Shown piece by piece: positions 26,033 through 33,467 of a stretch of 64,000 bases of DNA. Under the pieces are notes generated by a model. It worked only from the letters and a program-made list of their open reading frames with translations. It did not search any database and was not told where the DNA came from. The DNA comes from Seribacter sp963934295 (GTDB lineage Bacteria; Verrucomicrobiota; Verrucomicrobiia; Opitutales; Seribacteraceae), in contig CAWVXY010000008.1 of the NCBI GenBank assembly GCA_963934295.1, forward strand, positions 1 through 64,000, in the 5' to 3' direction. The first letter of the stretch is position 1, and each line of letters begins with the position of its first letter. The translations under genes and the position numbers were made by a program.

Positions 26033-26725
26033 TTAAGTAATGTTGAGTGTGTTTGTGTTAATTCGTACACTTGGACTCATGGTACTACTTATGTAAACAC
26101 TTTTTATAAACTTTCCTTTAAAGCCGCTCGGTTTTGCCGAAACAACTGCGTCAATGGCAGCGCTAGCATTATCAGAAAGTTGTTCTGTAGTAAAAGATCT
26201 TTTCCCAACAATCACTGCTAATGCACCTGTTTTATCCATTTTAAATTCAACTCTTCCCGCCTTGACCGCAGTTATTGCATCTGCAATGTTATCAGTTACA
26301 GTTCCAGCTTTTGGAGTAGGCATTAGTCCTCGAGGGCCGAGCACACGGGCTATACTTCGAACACTTTTCATCGCATCAGTAGTTGAAAGTGCGACATCAA
26401 AGTCGGTCCAACCATCTTTCACCTTTGCAATAAGGTCATCTAACCCAGAATGATCTGCACCAGCTTTCATGGCTTCTTCAGCATTGTCTGTAAAAACAAT
26501 TACCTTAACTTCCTTACCACTGCCGTGCGGTAAATTTATAGTTCCTCTTACGCCTTGAGAGCTTTGCTTTGGATCTACGCCTAAAGAGCAAGATATTTCA
26601 ATAGTTTCATCGAAATTTACTTTTTCAAAACTAGACAACTGTTGAAAGGCATCTGTCAAGGTCATAGGTTTTTCAGGTGAAAATCCCTCCATTGACTTAC
26701 GGTACTTTTTACTTCGAGTATTCAT
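26033..26725 (-). CDS. rplA: 50S ribosomal protein L1
   Basis: L1 forms the mobile stalk that moves deacylated tRNA out of the E site and in E. coli represses rplKA. The 230 residues carry the domain signatures FDETIEISCSLGVDPKQSSQ, LGPRGLMPTPKAGTVTDNIA and VSAKPSGFKGKFIKSVYISS. Length and position after rplK are normal. Confidence 0.97.
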   Translation of the reverse strand: MNTRSKKYRKSMEGFSPEKPMTLTDAFQQLSSFEKVNFDETIEISCSLGVDPKQSSQGVRGTINLPHGSGKEVKVIVFTDNAEEAMKAGADHSGLDDLIAKVKDGWTDFDVALSTTDAMKSVRSIARVLGPRGLMPTPKAGTVTDNIADAITAVKAGRVEFKMDKTGALAVIVGKRSFTTEQLSDNASAAIDAVVSAKPSGFKGKFIKSVYISSTMSPSVRINTNTLNIT

Positions 26726-26733
26726 GTGTAAAA

Positions 26734-27159
26734 TTAATTCGAAACCTCTATGCCCATGCTTCTTGCTGTACCTTCAATAATCCTACATGCAGCATCCTCA
26801 TCTGAAGCGTTTAGGTCATTTTGTTTTGTTTTGACAATTTCTAAGATTTGCTCGCGATTTACCGTTCCTACTTTATCGCGATTAGGTACACCAGATCCTT
26901 TAGCCAATCCTGCAGCCTTTTTTAATAAAACCGAAGCGGGAGGGGATTTGAGTATAAAGCTAAAGGATTTATCTGCGTAAACAGTTATCACAACTGGTAG
27001 AATTAAGCCTGCTTGGTCTTTAGTCTTCGCGTTAAATTCCTTACAAAAGCCCATAATATTGACACCTTGGGCACCAAGAGCGGGACCAACAGGTGGAGCA
27101 GGATTAGCAGCACCAGCAGGTAATTGTAGTTTAATAAGACCAACAGCTTTCTTAGACAT
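26734..27159 (-). CDS. rplK: 50S ribosomal protein L11
   Basis: L11 lies in the GTPase-associated centre and senses uncharged tRNA with RelA. The 141-residue protein has KLQLPAGAANPAPPVGPALG with the conserved proline pair, then GVNIMGFCKEFNAKTKDQAG, and the C-terminal rRNA-binding domain ending CRIIEGTARSMGIEV. It is 8 nt downstream of nusG. Confidence 0.98.
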   Translation of the reverse strand: MSKKAVGLIKLQLPAGAANPAPPVGPALGAQGVNIMGFCKEFNAKTKDQAGLILPVVITVYADKSFSFILKSPPASVLLKKAAGLAKGSGVPNRDKVGTVNREQILEIVKTKQNDLNASDEDAACRIIEGTARSMGIEVSN

Positions 27160-27167
27160 TATAAAAT

Positions 27168-27746
27168 TTATTCTTGATCGGCTTTTTCAACTTGCCAAAA
27201 TTCTAGTTCAACGGGTGTAAATCGCCCAAAAATCGACACTGATACCTTCAAACTTCCTTTCGCAGGATCAATCTCTTCGATTTCACCTGTTAAGTTAAGA
27301 AAAGGGCCATCTAATATTTTTACGACTTCTCCTACAGAAAATTGTACCTTAGGTACTTCTTTACCTTTAGCTTCGTCAACTTGATTTAATATTCGAGCTA
27401 TCTCGTCATCACGAAGAGGTGTTGGGGATTCTCTGCCAATAAAATTAATAACCCCGTCTGTGTCCTTAACTTTGTACCAAGGCTCCTTTTTGAGGCTTCC
27501 GCTATCATCATACAATTTCATCTCGACGAAAACATAACCAGGGTAAAACTTACGATCTCGTTGTCTCTTTTTTCCATTTTTGACTTCGGAAACTGTTTCT
27601 ATTGGAACTAAGACTTCGTTTAAGTCTTTTGCGAAAACTTCGTCCTCCTCTTTATATTTAGCTAGATAACGACGAACCTTATCTTCGTGATTAGATAAAC
27701 ATTGTACTGCATACCATCTCATTCCCGCTGATAATGAAGTGCTCAT
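27168..27746 (-). CDS. nusG: Transcription antitermination protein NusG
   Basis: NusG binds RNA polymerase and links it to Rho or to the ribosome. The 192 residues contain the NGN domain (MRWYAVQCLSNHEDKVRRYL near residue 9, FYPGYVFVEMKL near 86) and a C-terminal KOW domain (FSVGEVVKILDGPFLNLTGE). The listed ATG adds eight residues before MRWYAVQ; the inner ATG at residue 9 is an equally plausible start. There is a 9-nt gap to secE. Confidence 0.97.
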   Translation of the reverse strand: MSTSLSAGMRWYAVQCLSNHEDKVRRYLAKYKEEDEVFAKDLNEVLVPIETVSEVKNGKKRQRDRKFYPGYVFVEMKLYDDSGSLKKEPWYKVKDTDGVINFIGRESPTPLRDDEIARILNQVDEAKGKEVPKVQFSVGEVVKILDGPFLNLTGEIEEIDPAKGSLKVSVSIFGRFTPVELEFWQVEKADQE

Positions 27747-27755
27747 GGTCGTGCT

Positions 27756-27962
27756 TTAGCTAGTACGAACTAGTTGAGTAAAAAATTCGACCCAATTAGA
27801 CAATGAAAAATCCGAGACCGAGATGAAGCATCCTAATATAATAACACCTATTACCACAACAATGGTAGATTCCCGAAGCTCACTAAACGAAGGCCAACTT
27901 GCTTTTCCAAGTTCTGCTATAGTTTCCTTATAAAAGGTTCTAACTTTTTTAAACGGATTCAA
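27756..27962 (-). CDS. secE: Preprotein translocase subunit SecE
   Basis: SecE clamps SecY in the inner membrane. The 68-residue protein is the short single-helix form: an amphipathic surface helix (YKETIAELGKASWPSFSELR) followed by one transmembrane segment (STIVVVIGVIILGCFISVS). The tRNA-Trp-secE-nusG-rplK order is widely conserved. Confidence 0.95.
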   Translation of the reverse strand: MNPFKKVRTFYKETIAELGKASWPSFSELRESTIVVVIGVIILGCFISVSDFSLSNWVEFFTQLVRTS

Positions 27963-27985
27963 GCTGATTATTAATTTAGATTAAG

Positions 27986-28061
27986 TGGCGGGAGAAGAGG
28001 GACTCGAACCCACAGCCTACGGTTTTGGAGACCGGTGCTCTACCAATTGAGCTATTCTCCC
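27986..28061 (-). tRNA. tRNA-Trp (CCA anticodon)
   Basis: 76 nt on the minus strand. The acceptor GGGAGAA pairs with the 3' end before an encoded CCA. The D-arm reads GCTCAATTGGTAGAGC and the anticodon loop CTCCAAA gives anticodon CCA, reading UGG. The T-arm has GTTCGAGTC. It lies between tuf and secE, as in many bacteria. Confidence 0.95.
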
Positions 28062-28095
28062 CAAAAATGGGTGTGGTACGAGTAGATGGATTAAT

Positions 28096-29295
28096 TTATG
28101 CGATATCAGTTATGTTACCGGCACCAATTGTTTTGCCACCTTCACGAATAGCAAATCTTTGACCTGATTCCATAGCAATTGACTTTTGGAGCTCTATCTG
28201 AACACCAAGGTTGTCGCCGGGCATTACCATTTCTACGCCTTCCGGGAGTTCAACTATGCCAGTAACATCAGCCGTTCCAAAGAAAAACTGGGGGCGATAC
28301 CCCTTGAAAAATGGTGTGTGACGACCACCTTCTTCTTTGTTCAAAACATATATTTGTGCTTTGGCTTTAGTGTGTGGTTTTATACTGCCCGGTGCTGCAA
28401 TGACATGACCACGCTGGATATCAGATTTTTCGACACCGCGTAATAAAATTCCAACATTGTCACCTGCTTGACCTTCACCCAATTCTTTACGGAACATTTC
28501 AACTCCAGTGCATGTGGTTGTTTTAGATTCGCCAAGACCAACGATTTCGACTTCTTCACCAACCTTGATTATTCCGCGTTCAATTCTTCCAGTTGCAACT
28601 GTACCTCGTCCAGTGATAGTAAATACATCTTCAACTGCCATCAATAAGGGCTTATCAACATCACGAACAGGTTCTGCAATCTCATTATCGATTGCATCCA
28701 TTAGCTTCTGTATGGACCCGAGTCCTAAATCGCTTTCTTCATTTTCAAGTGCCTTGGTAGCAGAACCTCTAATAATTTGTGCGTTATCACCATCAAATTC
28801 ATATTTGCTGAGTAAATCCCTAATTTCCATATCAACCAACTCAAGCAGCTCTTCATCGTCGCCTGACATTAGATCACATTTGTTTAGAAAAACCACTAAG
28901 TTGGGAACATCAACTTGTCGAGCAAGTAGAATATGCTCTCTTGTTTGAGGCATTGGTCCGGTTGTTGCATCAACCACTAAGATGGCACCGTCCATTTGAG
29001 CAGCACCGGTGATCATATTTTTAACAAAATCAGCGTGGCCAGGGCAATCAACATGAGCGTAATGACGATTCGCTGATTCGTACTCAACATGAGAAACTGC
29101 GATTGTAACAATCTTGGATGCGTCGCGTACTGTTCCGCCTTTAGCGATGTCAGCATAGCTTTTAACTTCAGCAAGTCCTTGACGAGCTTGTGCATGAAGA
29201 ATAGCAGTCGTTAGAGTTGTTTTACCATGGTCTACGTGCCCGATGGTACCTACGTTAACATGAGGTTTAGTGCGTTGGAACTGTTCTTTGGCCAT
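28096..29295 (-). CDS. tuf: Elongation factor Tu with non-canonical switch I
   Basis: EF-Tu delivers aminoacyl-tRNA to the ribosome with GTP. The 399 residues span the three EF-Tu domains. The P-loop (GHVDHGKT, residues 19-26), DCPGHADF (83-90, with the catalytic His) and NKCD are intact. Switch I, normally APEEKARGITINTSHVEY, here reads GGTVRDASKIVTIAVSHVEY at about 53-72: the RGITINT motif is gone and the position of the Mg-coordinating Thr61 (E. coli) is Val67. The loop is about two residues longer. The frame is open, so this is a true sequence difference. It is transcribed after tRNA-Thr and before tRNA-Trp-secE. Another tuf copy elsewhere cannot be excluded. Confidence 0.96.
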   Translation of the reverse strand: MAKEQFQRTKPHVNVGTIGHVDHGKTTLTTAILHAQARQGLAEVKSYADIAKGGTVRDASKIVTIAVSHVEYESANRHYAHVDCPGHADFVKNMITGAAQMDGAILVVDATTGPMPQTREHILLARQVDVPNLVVFLNKCDLMSGDDEELLELVDMEIRDLLSKYEFDGDNAQIIRGSATKALENEESDLGLGSIQKLMDAIDNEIAEPVRDVDKPLLMAVEDVFTITGRGTVATGRIERGIIKVGEEVEIVGLGESKTTTCTGVEMFRKELGEGQAGDNVGILLRGVEKSDIQRGHVIAAPGSIKPHTKAKAQIYVLNKEEGGRHTPFFKGYRPQFFFGTADVTGIVELPEGVEMVMPGDNLGVQIELQKSIAMESGQRFAIREGGKTIGAGNITDIA

Positions 29296-29320
29296 TTAAT
29301 TTGACTAGTTTGAATTTATG

Positions 29321-29396
<76 letters not shown>

Positions 29397-29428
29397 GGGG
29401 GGGGCATGGAGTTAGAGAAAAGCTTTTC

Positions 29429-29456
29429 AATCTAGGATAATTAGAGTTCATGTCAA
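29429..29456 (-). promoter_or_regulatory. Candidate sigma70 promoter for tRNA-Thr-tuf
   Basis: The minus strand reads TTGACA (29451-29456, perfect -35), a 16-nt spacer and TAGATT (29429-29434). Transcription would start about 25 nt before the tRNA-Thr 5' end. It is the only good promoter I see ahead of the whole minus-strand block. Confidence 0.55.
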
Positions 29457-29513
29457 GTAAAACAAGATTTATATGAAGAATTTTTAATAATTTAAAACAT
29501 AGTAATAATTAAC

Positions 29514-29544
29514 TTGATTTAAAAACAAATTTGATTCTTATAGT
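29514..29544 (+). promoter_or_regulatory. Candidate promoter for tRNA-Gly
   Basis: TTGATT (29514-29519) and TATAGT (29539-29544) are separated by 19 nt, with the tRNA 5' end 11 nt after the -10 box. The spacing is long but the position is right. Confidence 0.4.
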
Positions 29545-29554
29545 ACGGTTTGAT

Positions 29555-29630
<76 letters not shown>

Positions 29631-29632
29631 TT

Positions 29633-30397
29633 TTAAAAGATGAATTCTTGCTGCATTTTATCTTTAATTTCAGGTTTGCAGGCAATAATAGATGAGTAGT
29701 TTTGTTCTTCAGATAAATCGATAATAGCAACTCCCGCTCCCTTCAATATTGGAATTAATGGAAGTATATCGTAAGGTTTAAGGTCGAGGTCAAACATAGC
29801 ATCTGCTTTTCCTTGGCAGACTAAAAAATACCCAAAACAGTCTCCCCAACTTCTAAAGTTTGCTCCACTTTTTTTTAATTTTTGCCATTGTTTAGAAATT
29901 TTTGAATTAAATATCCTTACTTCATCGGTAGTTAAAATCAGTGCATCATCCCAACCTTCAAATATACTGGTTTTTAATTTTTCACCATTGTATAAGCATA
30001 TATTATTATCCCCAACAATAAAATCGCTTTGAAACTTTGGTAATCTAAGTGAGCCATATGTTGGTTGTTCATGGTGAAGAAAACCAATTAAGGTTCCAAA
30101 CATGGGTACCCCTTTTGCAAAATTATAAGTTCCATCTATTGGATCAATTATCCATTTAGAATCACTTTTTAAAGATTTATCACATAACTCTTCTCCAATA
30201 ATGTTGTGTTTATTAAATTTAGCACTGATTTGGTCTCTTATGAATTTTTCTGCAATTATGTCTGCATCAGTTACAATTGACCCATCATCTTTAAAGCGAG
30301 AGCAACTAATATTTGAATCAAAAAAATTGTTTATGCTTACCGATGTCTTAGTTGTAACTTCTTCGACAAAAGAAATAAAATCATTAAATGTAAGCAT
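29633..30397 (-). CDS. Inositol-monophosphatase-family phosphatase, possibly histidinol-phosphatase
   Basis: Mg-dependent sugar/inositol phosphatase fold, 254 residues. Metal-binding motifs are present: IGEE near residue 67, WIIDPIDGT near 83-91. The C-terminal motif normally WDxAAxxPIxxxAG reads YDILPLIPILKGAG near 215-228, keeping the aspartate but changing the tryptophan. Sequence alone does not separate inositol phosphatase, CysQ and HisN-type histidinol-phosphatase; the FRSWGDCFGY segment and overall look favour the HisN-like branch. It is divergent from the next gene with only 15 nt between starts. Confidence 0.75.
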   Translation of the reverse strand: MLTFNDFISFVEEVTTKTSVSINNFFDSNISCSRFKDDGSIVTDADIIAEKFIRDQISAKFNKHNIIGEELCDKSLKSDSKWIIDPIDGTYNFAKGVPMFGTLIGFLHHEQPTYGSLRLPKFQSDFIVGDNNICLYNGEKLKTSIFEGWDDALILTTDEVRIFNSKISKQWQKLKKSGANFRSWGDCFGYFLVCQGKADAMFDLDLKPYDILPLIPILKGAGVAIIDLSEEQNYSSIIACKPEIKDKMQQEFIF

Positions 30398-30412
30398 TTA
30401 AAATAAGGAGGT

Positions 30413-30910
30413 ATGAAAATTTTAACATTAGACTTCGAAGGCTCATTGAAAACAGGTATTAGGGAAATAGGGGTATTGTATGTAGTTAGTGAAAAAATGA
30501 CAAGTTACCAAGATATGGTAATACAAAATAAAGAAGAATGCATCAAAGCTCTTGGTAGTATTGTAGAAAATAAGCCAGACCTTTTCATATCCCATAATGT
30601 ACATATTGAAAAGAACCTTCTAAAAAGCTATTTACCTTACAACAGAAAATGCTCAAATGCCATATCGTTGGAATGGGGACCATGGATTGACACAACAATA
30701 ATCTACCGAACACTTTACCCGAATATAGCTACATACGATCTTGGTTTCTTAACGAAAACTTTTATTAAAAAAAGGGTAGAAGAACTTTCCAGCATAATCT
30801 GCTCACCAGATAAAAAATTTCATCATAATGCACTATATGATGCCATTTGTACCTACTTATTATTTGAGAGGATACAGAAAAAAGTAAATGTAAATGAATT
30901 TATTCGATAA
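30413..30910 (+). CDS. DnaQ-like 3'-5' exonuclease family protein
   Basis: Small (165 residues) ribonuclease-H-like exonuclease. Motif I is TLDFEG near residue 5 (D-x-E), motif II is SHNVHIEKNLL near 60 (the usual Asp is Glu), and motif III is HNALYDAICTYLLF near 138 (H...D of the DEDDh type). The protein is compact and has no other domain. Substrate (DNA proofreading, RNA end trimming) cannot be told. A GGAGGT motif sits directly against the ATG, too close to act as a normal Shine-Dalgarno. The 3' end overlaps the convergent gyrA by 11 nt. Confidence 0.65.
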   Translation: MKILTLDFEGSLKTGIREIGVLYVVSEKMTSYQDMVIQNKEECIKALGSIVENKPDLFISHNVHIEKNLLKSYLPYNRKCSNAISLEWGPWIDTTIIYRTLYPNIATYDLGFLTKTFIKKRVEELSSIICSPDKKFHHNALYDAICTYLLFERIQKKVNVNEFIR

Positions 30911-33455
30911 TTTCGTTTTGATCGCCACTTAAATCACTTACAGATGTTTTCTCATCAGTGTCTTCAACATTTTTAGCTTCCTCATCTACATCATCACCTT
31001 CATCTAATTCTATAACCTCAGATACGGCTATTAATTTATCCCTACCAGAAAGATTGACTAATTTTACGCCTTTTGAGCCACGGTTGGTCTCTCTAATATT
31101 ATTGACAGGACAACGAACAGCTTGCCCGTTGCTTGTTATCATTAGTATTTCACTTTCGCTTTCCACGCTTATAGCACCTGTTATACAATCTGTGTTCATC
31201 GCGGTGACTCCTTGACCTCCACGTTTCCTAGGCGTTGTTTCTTCTAGCGAATTTTCATCAATTTTTCCACCATTTGGCAAAAACGCACTAAACCTTGTCC
31301 GTATTCCGAGCCCATTCTGTCCAGCGATTAATAAAAGCTTACTATCATCGACAACAAGAAAAGTATTAACTTCGTCCTTCTCCTTAAGTCTAATTCCACG
31401 AACTCCTCTTGTAACCCTTCCTTGATCCCTCAGTTGATCACAACAAAATCTTAATCCTTTTCCTTTTTTTGTTAAAATCAAAATATGATCTTCTGGGTCT
31501 GTTTTAATCGCTTTAAGAATTGAATCTCCATCGTCTACATTTATACCAATTATTCCACCCTTACGATGATTTTTGTATGCACTAATTTTTGTTTTCTTAA
31601 CGACTCCTTTTTTAGTACATAAAACCAAAGATTGTTCAGATTCAAAAGATTCTATAGAAATAAGTGCAGCAACTTTTTCATCTTTTGGCATCTCTAGTAA
31701 ATTAATAATATTTCTACCTTTTGATGTTCTGCTTCCTTCAGGAATGTCGTAAGCTTTCCCGACATAAACTCTTCCATTTTGCATGAAAAACATAAGAGTG
31801 TCATGTGCATTGCATGTCTGTAAAATTTTAACGGGGTCTTCTTCTTTTTGACCACTTCCAATGACACCTTTACCACCTCTATTTTGTGATCTAAATTCTT
31901 CTACACCAGTTCTCTTGATAAACCCATTTTTAGTAATTGTTATGACACAACCATCATTCGGAATCAGGTCTTCCATGCGGACATCGCCTTCATAGTCAGT
32001 GATTAAACACTTTCGCTCATCTGCGTAAATATTTTTAAGGGTTAACAATTCTTCTTTAATTACATTTAATAAAATATGCTCGTTATCAATAATTTCTTTT
32101 AAGTCTTTAATTATGGACATCAATTCTTGGTATTCAGAATCAATCTTTTCTCTTTCCATCCCGGTGAGTTGGTAAAGTCTTAAATCCAAAATGGCATTAA
32201 CCTGTCGATCTGAAAGTGTATATTTAGATACTAAATTTTCTTTAGCTTCTTGTCGATTTGCAGAAGCTCGAATAATTCGAACAAAATCATCTAAATTATC
32301 CTGTGCAATTTTATAACCTTCAAGTATGTGTGCACGATCTTCAGCTTTTCTTAATCGAAATTGAGTTCGACGAAGAATTACCTCCCTTCGATGTTCTACA
32401 TAGCATTCCAAAGCTTCTTTGATGTTCATCTGCTTTGGCCTTCTTTTGTCTAATGCCAATAAAATTACACCAAAACTGCTTTCAAGTGCAGTAAGTTTAA
32501 ATAATTTATTAATTGTAACTCTTTCAATTTCTCCCTGTTTCAGTTCAACTACTATTCTTGTTGTTTCAGTTGATTCATCCCTCAAATCACTTACTCCATC
32601 AAGAATCTTCTCCTTAACTAAGTCAGCAATACGAGTTACTAAAGTGGCTCTATTTGCATTGTAAGGAATTTCTGAGATTATAATCTGTTGTTTACCATTG
32701 GGAAGCTCTTCCGTATGCATTGTTCCACGCATTCGAACAATTCCTCTTCCGGTTTGCATGTAGGATTTAATTCCTGACCTTCCAGCAATCGTACCTCCTG
32801 TCGGAAAATCTGGTCCAGGAAGAACATTCATTATGTCTTCGATAGAGCAATTGGGTTGATCCACCATAAGGCATACGGCATCGATTAACTCGCCTAAATT
32901 GTGAGGAGGTATGTTGGTTGCCATTCCAACAGCAATCCCCGAAGAACCATTCATTAATAAAGTAGGTAAGGATGATGGCAAAACTGTTGGCTCCGTTGAA
33001 CTTTCTTTATAATTAGGGGCAAAATCTACTGTATCTTCATCAATATCTTTTAGGAGTTCTTCCGCAATTTTTGTTAATTTACATTCCGTATATCTGTAAG
33101 CTGCAGCTGAATCTCCATCGACTGAACCAAAGTTTCCTTGACCATCAACCAAAGGATATCTCATTACCCAAGGTTGAGCCATCCTTACCAAAGTATCGTA
33201 AACTGAACTATCTCCATGGGGATGATAGTTCTTTAAAACTTCACCCACAACACCGGCACATTTATCGTAAGCACGATTATGCAATAACCCTTCCCTTAAC
33301 ATGGCGTACAATACTCTCCGGTGTACTGGCTTAAAACCGTCACGAACATCAGGCAAAGCACGGCTTACAATCACTGACATCGAATAATCGATGTAAGCTG
33401 ATTGCATTATATCTGAAATATTTCCAGAAAAATTTGTTGTATTATTATCTGTCAT
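30900..33455 (-). CDS. gyrA: DNA gyrase subunit A
   Basis: GyrA breaks and rejoins DNA to introduce negative supercoils. The 851 residues include the catalytic tyrosine in AAAYRYTECK near residue 121, quinolone-region sequence HPHGDSSVYDTLVRMAQPW near 78-96, and the GyrA-box-like QNRGGKG near 530 that marks gyrase rather than topoisomerase IV. The C-terminal beta-pinwheel repeats follow, then an acidic tail (DEGDDVDEEAKNVEDTDEK). It lies 12 nt after gyrB in one operon. Confidence 0.96.
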   Translation of the reverse strand: MTDNNTTNFSGNISDIMQSAYIDYSMSVIVSRALPDVRDGFKPVHRRVLYAMLREGLLHNRAYDKCAGVVGEVLKNYHPHGDSSVYDTLVRMAQPWVMRYPLVDGQGNFGSVDGDSAAAYRYTECKLTKIAEELLKDIDEDTVDFAPNYKESSTEPTVLPSSLPTLLMNGSSGIAVGMATNIPPHNLGELIDAVCLMVDQPNCSIEDIMNVLPGPDFPTGGTIAGRSGIKSYMQTGRGIVRMRGTMHTEELPNGKQQIIISEIPYNANRATLVTRIADLVKEKILDGVSDLRDESTETTRIVVELKQGEIERVTINKLFKLTALESSFGVILLALDKRRPKQMNIKEALECYVEHRREVILRRTQFRLRKAEDRAHILEGYKIAQDNLDDFVRIIRASANRQEAKENLVSKYTLSDRQVNAILDLRLYQLTGMEREKIDSEYQELMSIIKDLKEIIDNEHILLNVIKEELLTLKNIYADERKCLITDYEGDVRMEDLIPNDGCVITITKNGFIKRTGVEEFRSQNRGGKGVIGSGQKEEDPVKILQTCNAHDTLMFFMQNGRVYVGKAYDIPEGSRTSKGRNIINLLEMPKDEKVAALISIESFESEQSLVLCTKKGVVKKTKISAYKNHRKGGIIGINVDDGDSILKAIKTDPEDHILILTKKGKGLRFCCDQLRDQGRVTRGVRGIRLKEKDEVNTFLVVDDSKLLLIAGQNGLGIRTRFSAFLPNGGKIDENSLEETTPRKRGGQGVTAMNTDCITGAISVESESEILMITSNGQAVRCPVNNIRETNRGSKGVKLVNLSGRDKLIAVSEVIELDEGDDVDEEAKNVEDTDEKTSVSDLSGDQNEIIE

Positions 33456-33467
33456 TTTAAAAAAAGT

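Noticed and set aside
29397..29407. G-run after tRNA-Thr as a G-quadruplex
   Set aside because: It is a single run next to the tRNA end, without the four tracts needed.
30405..30415. GGAGGT before the exonuclease gene as a functional Shine-Dalgarno site
   Set aside because: It touches the ATG, leaving no spacing for ribosome placement.
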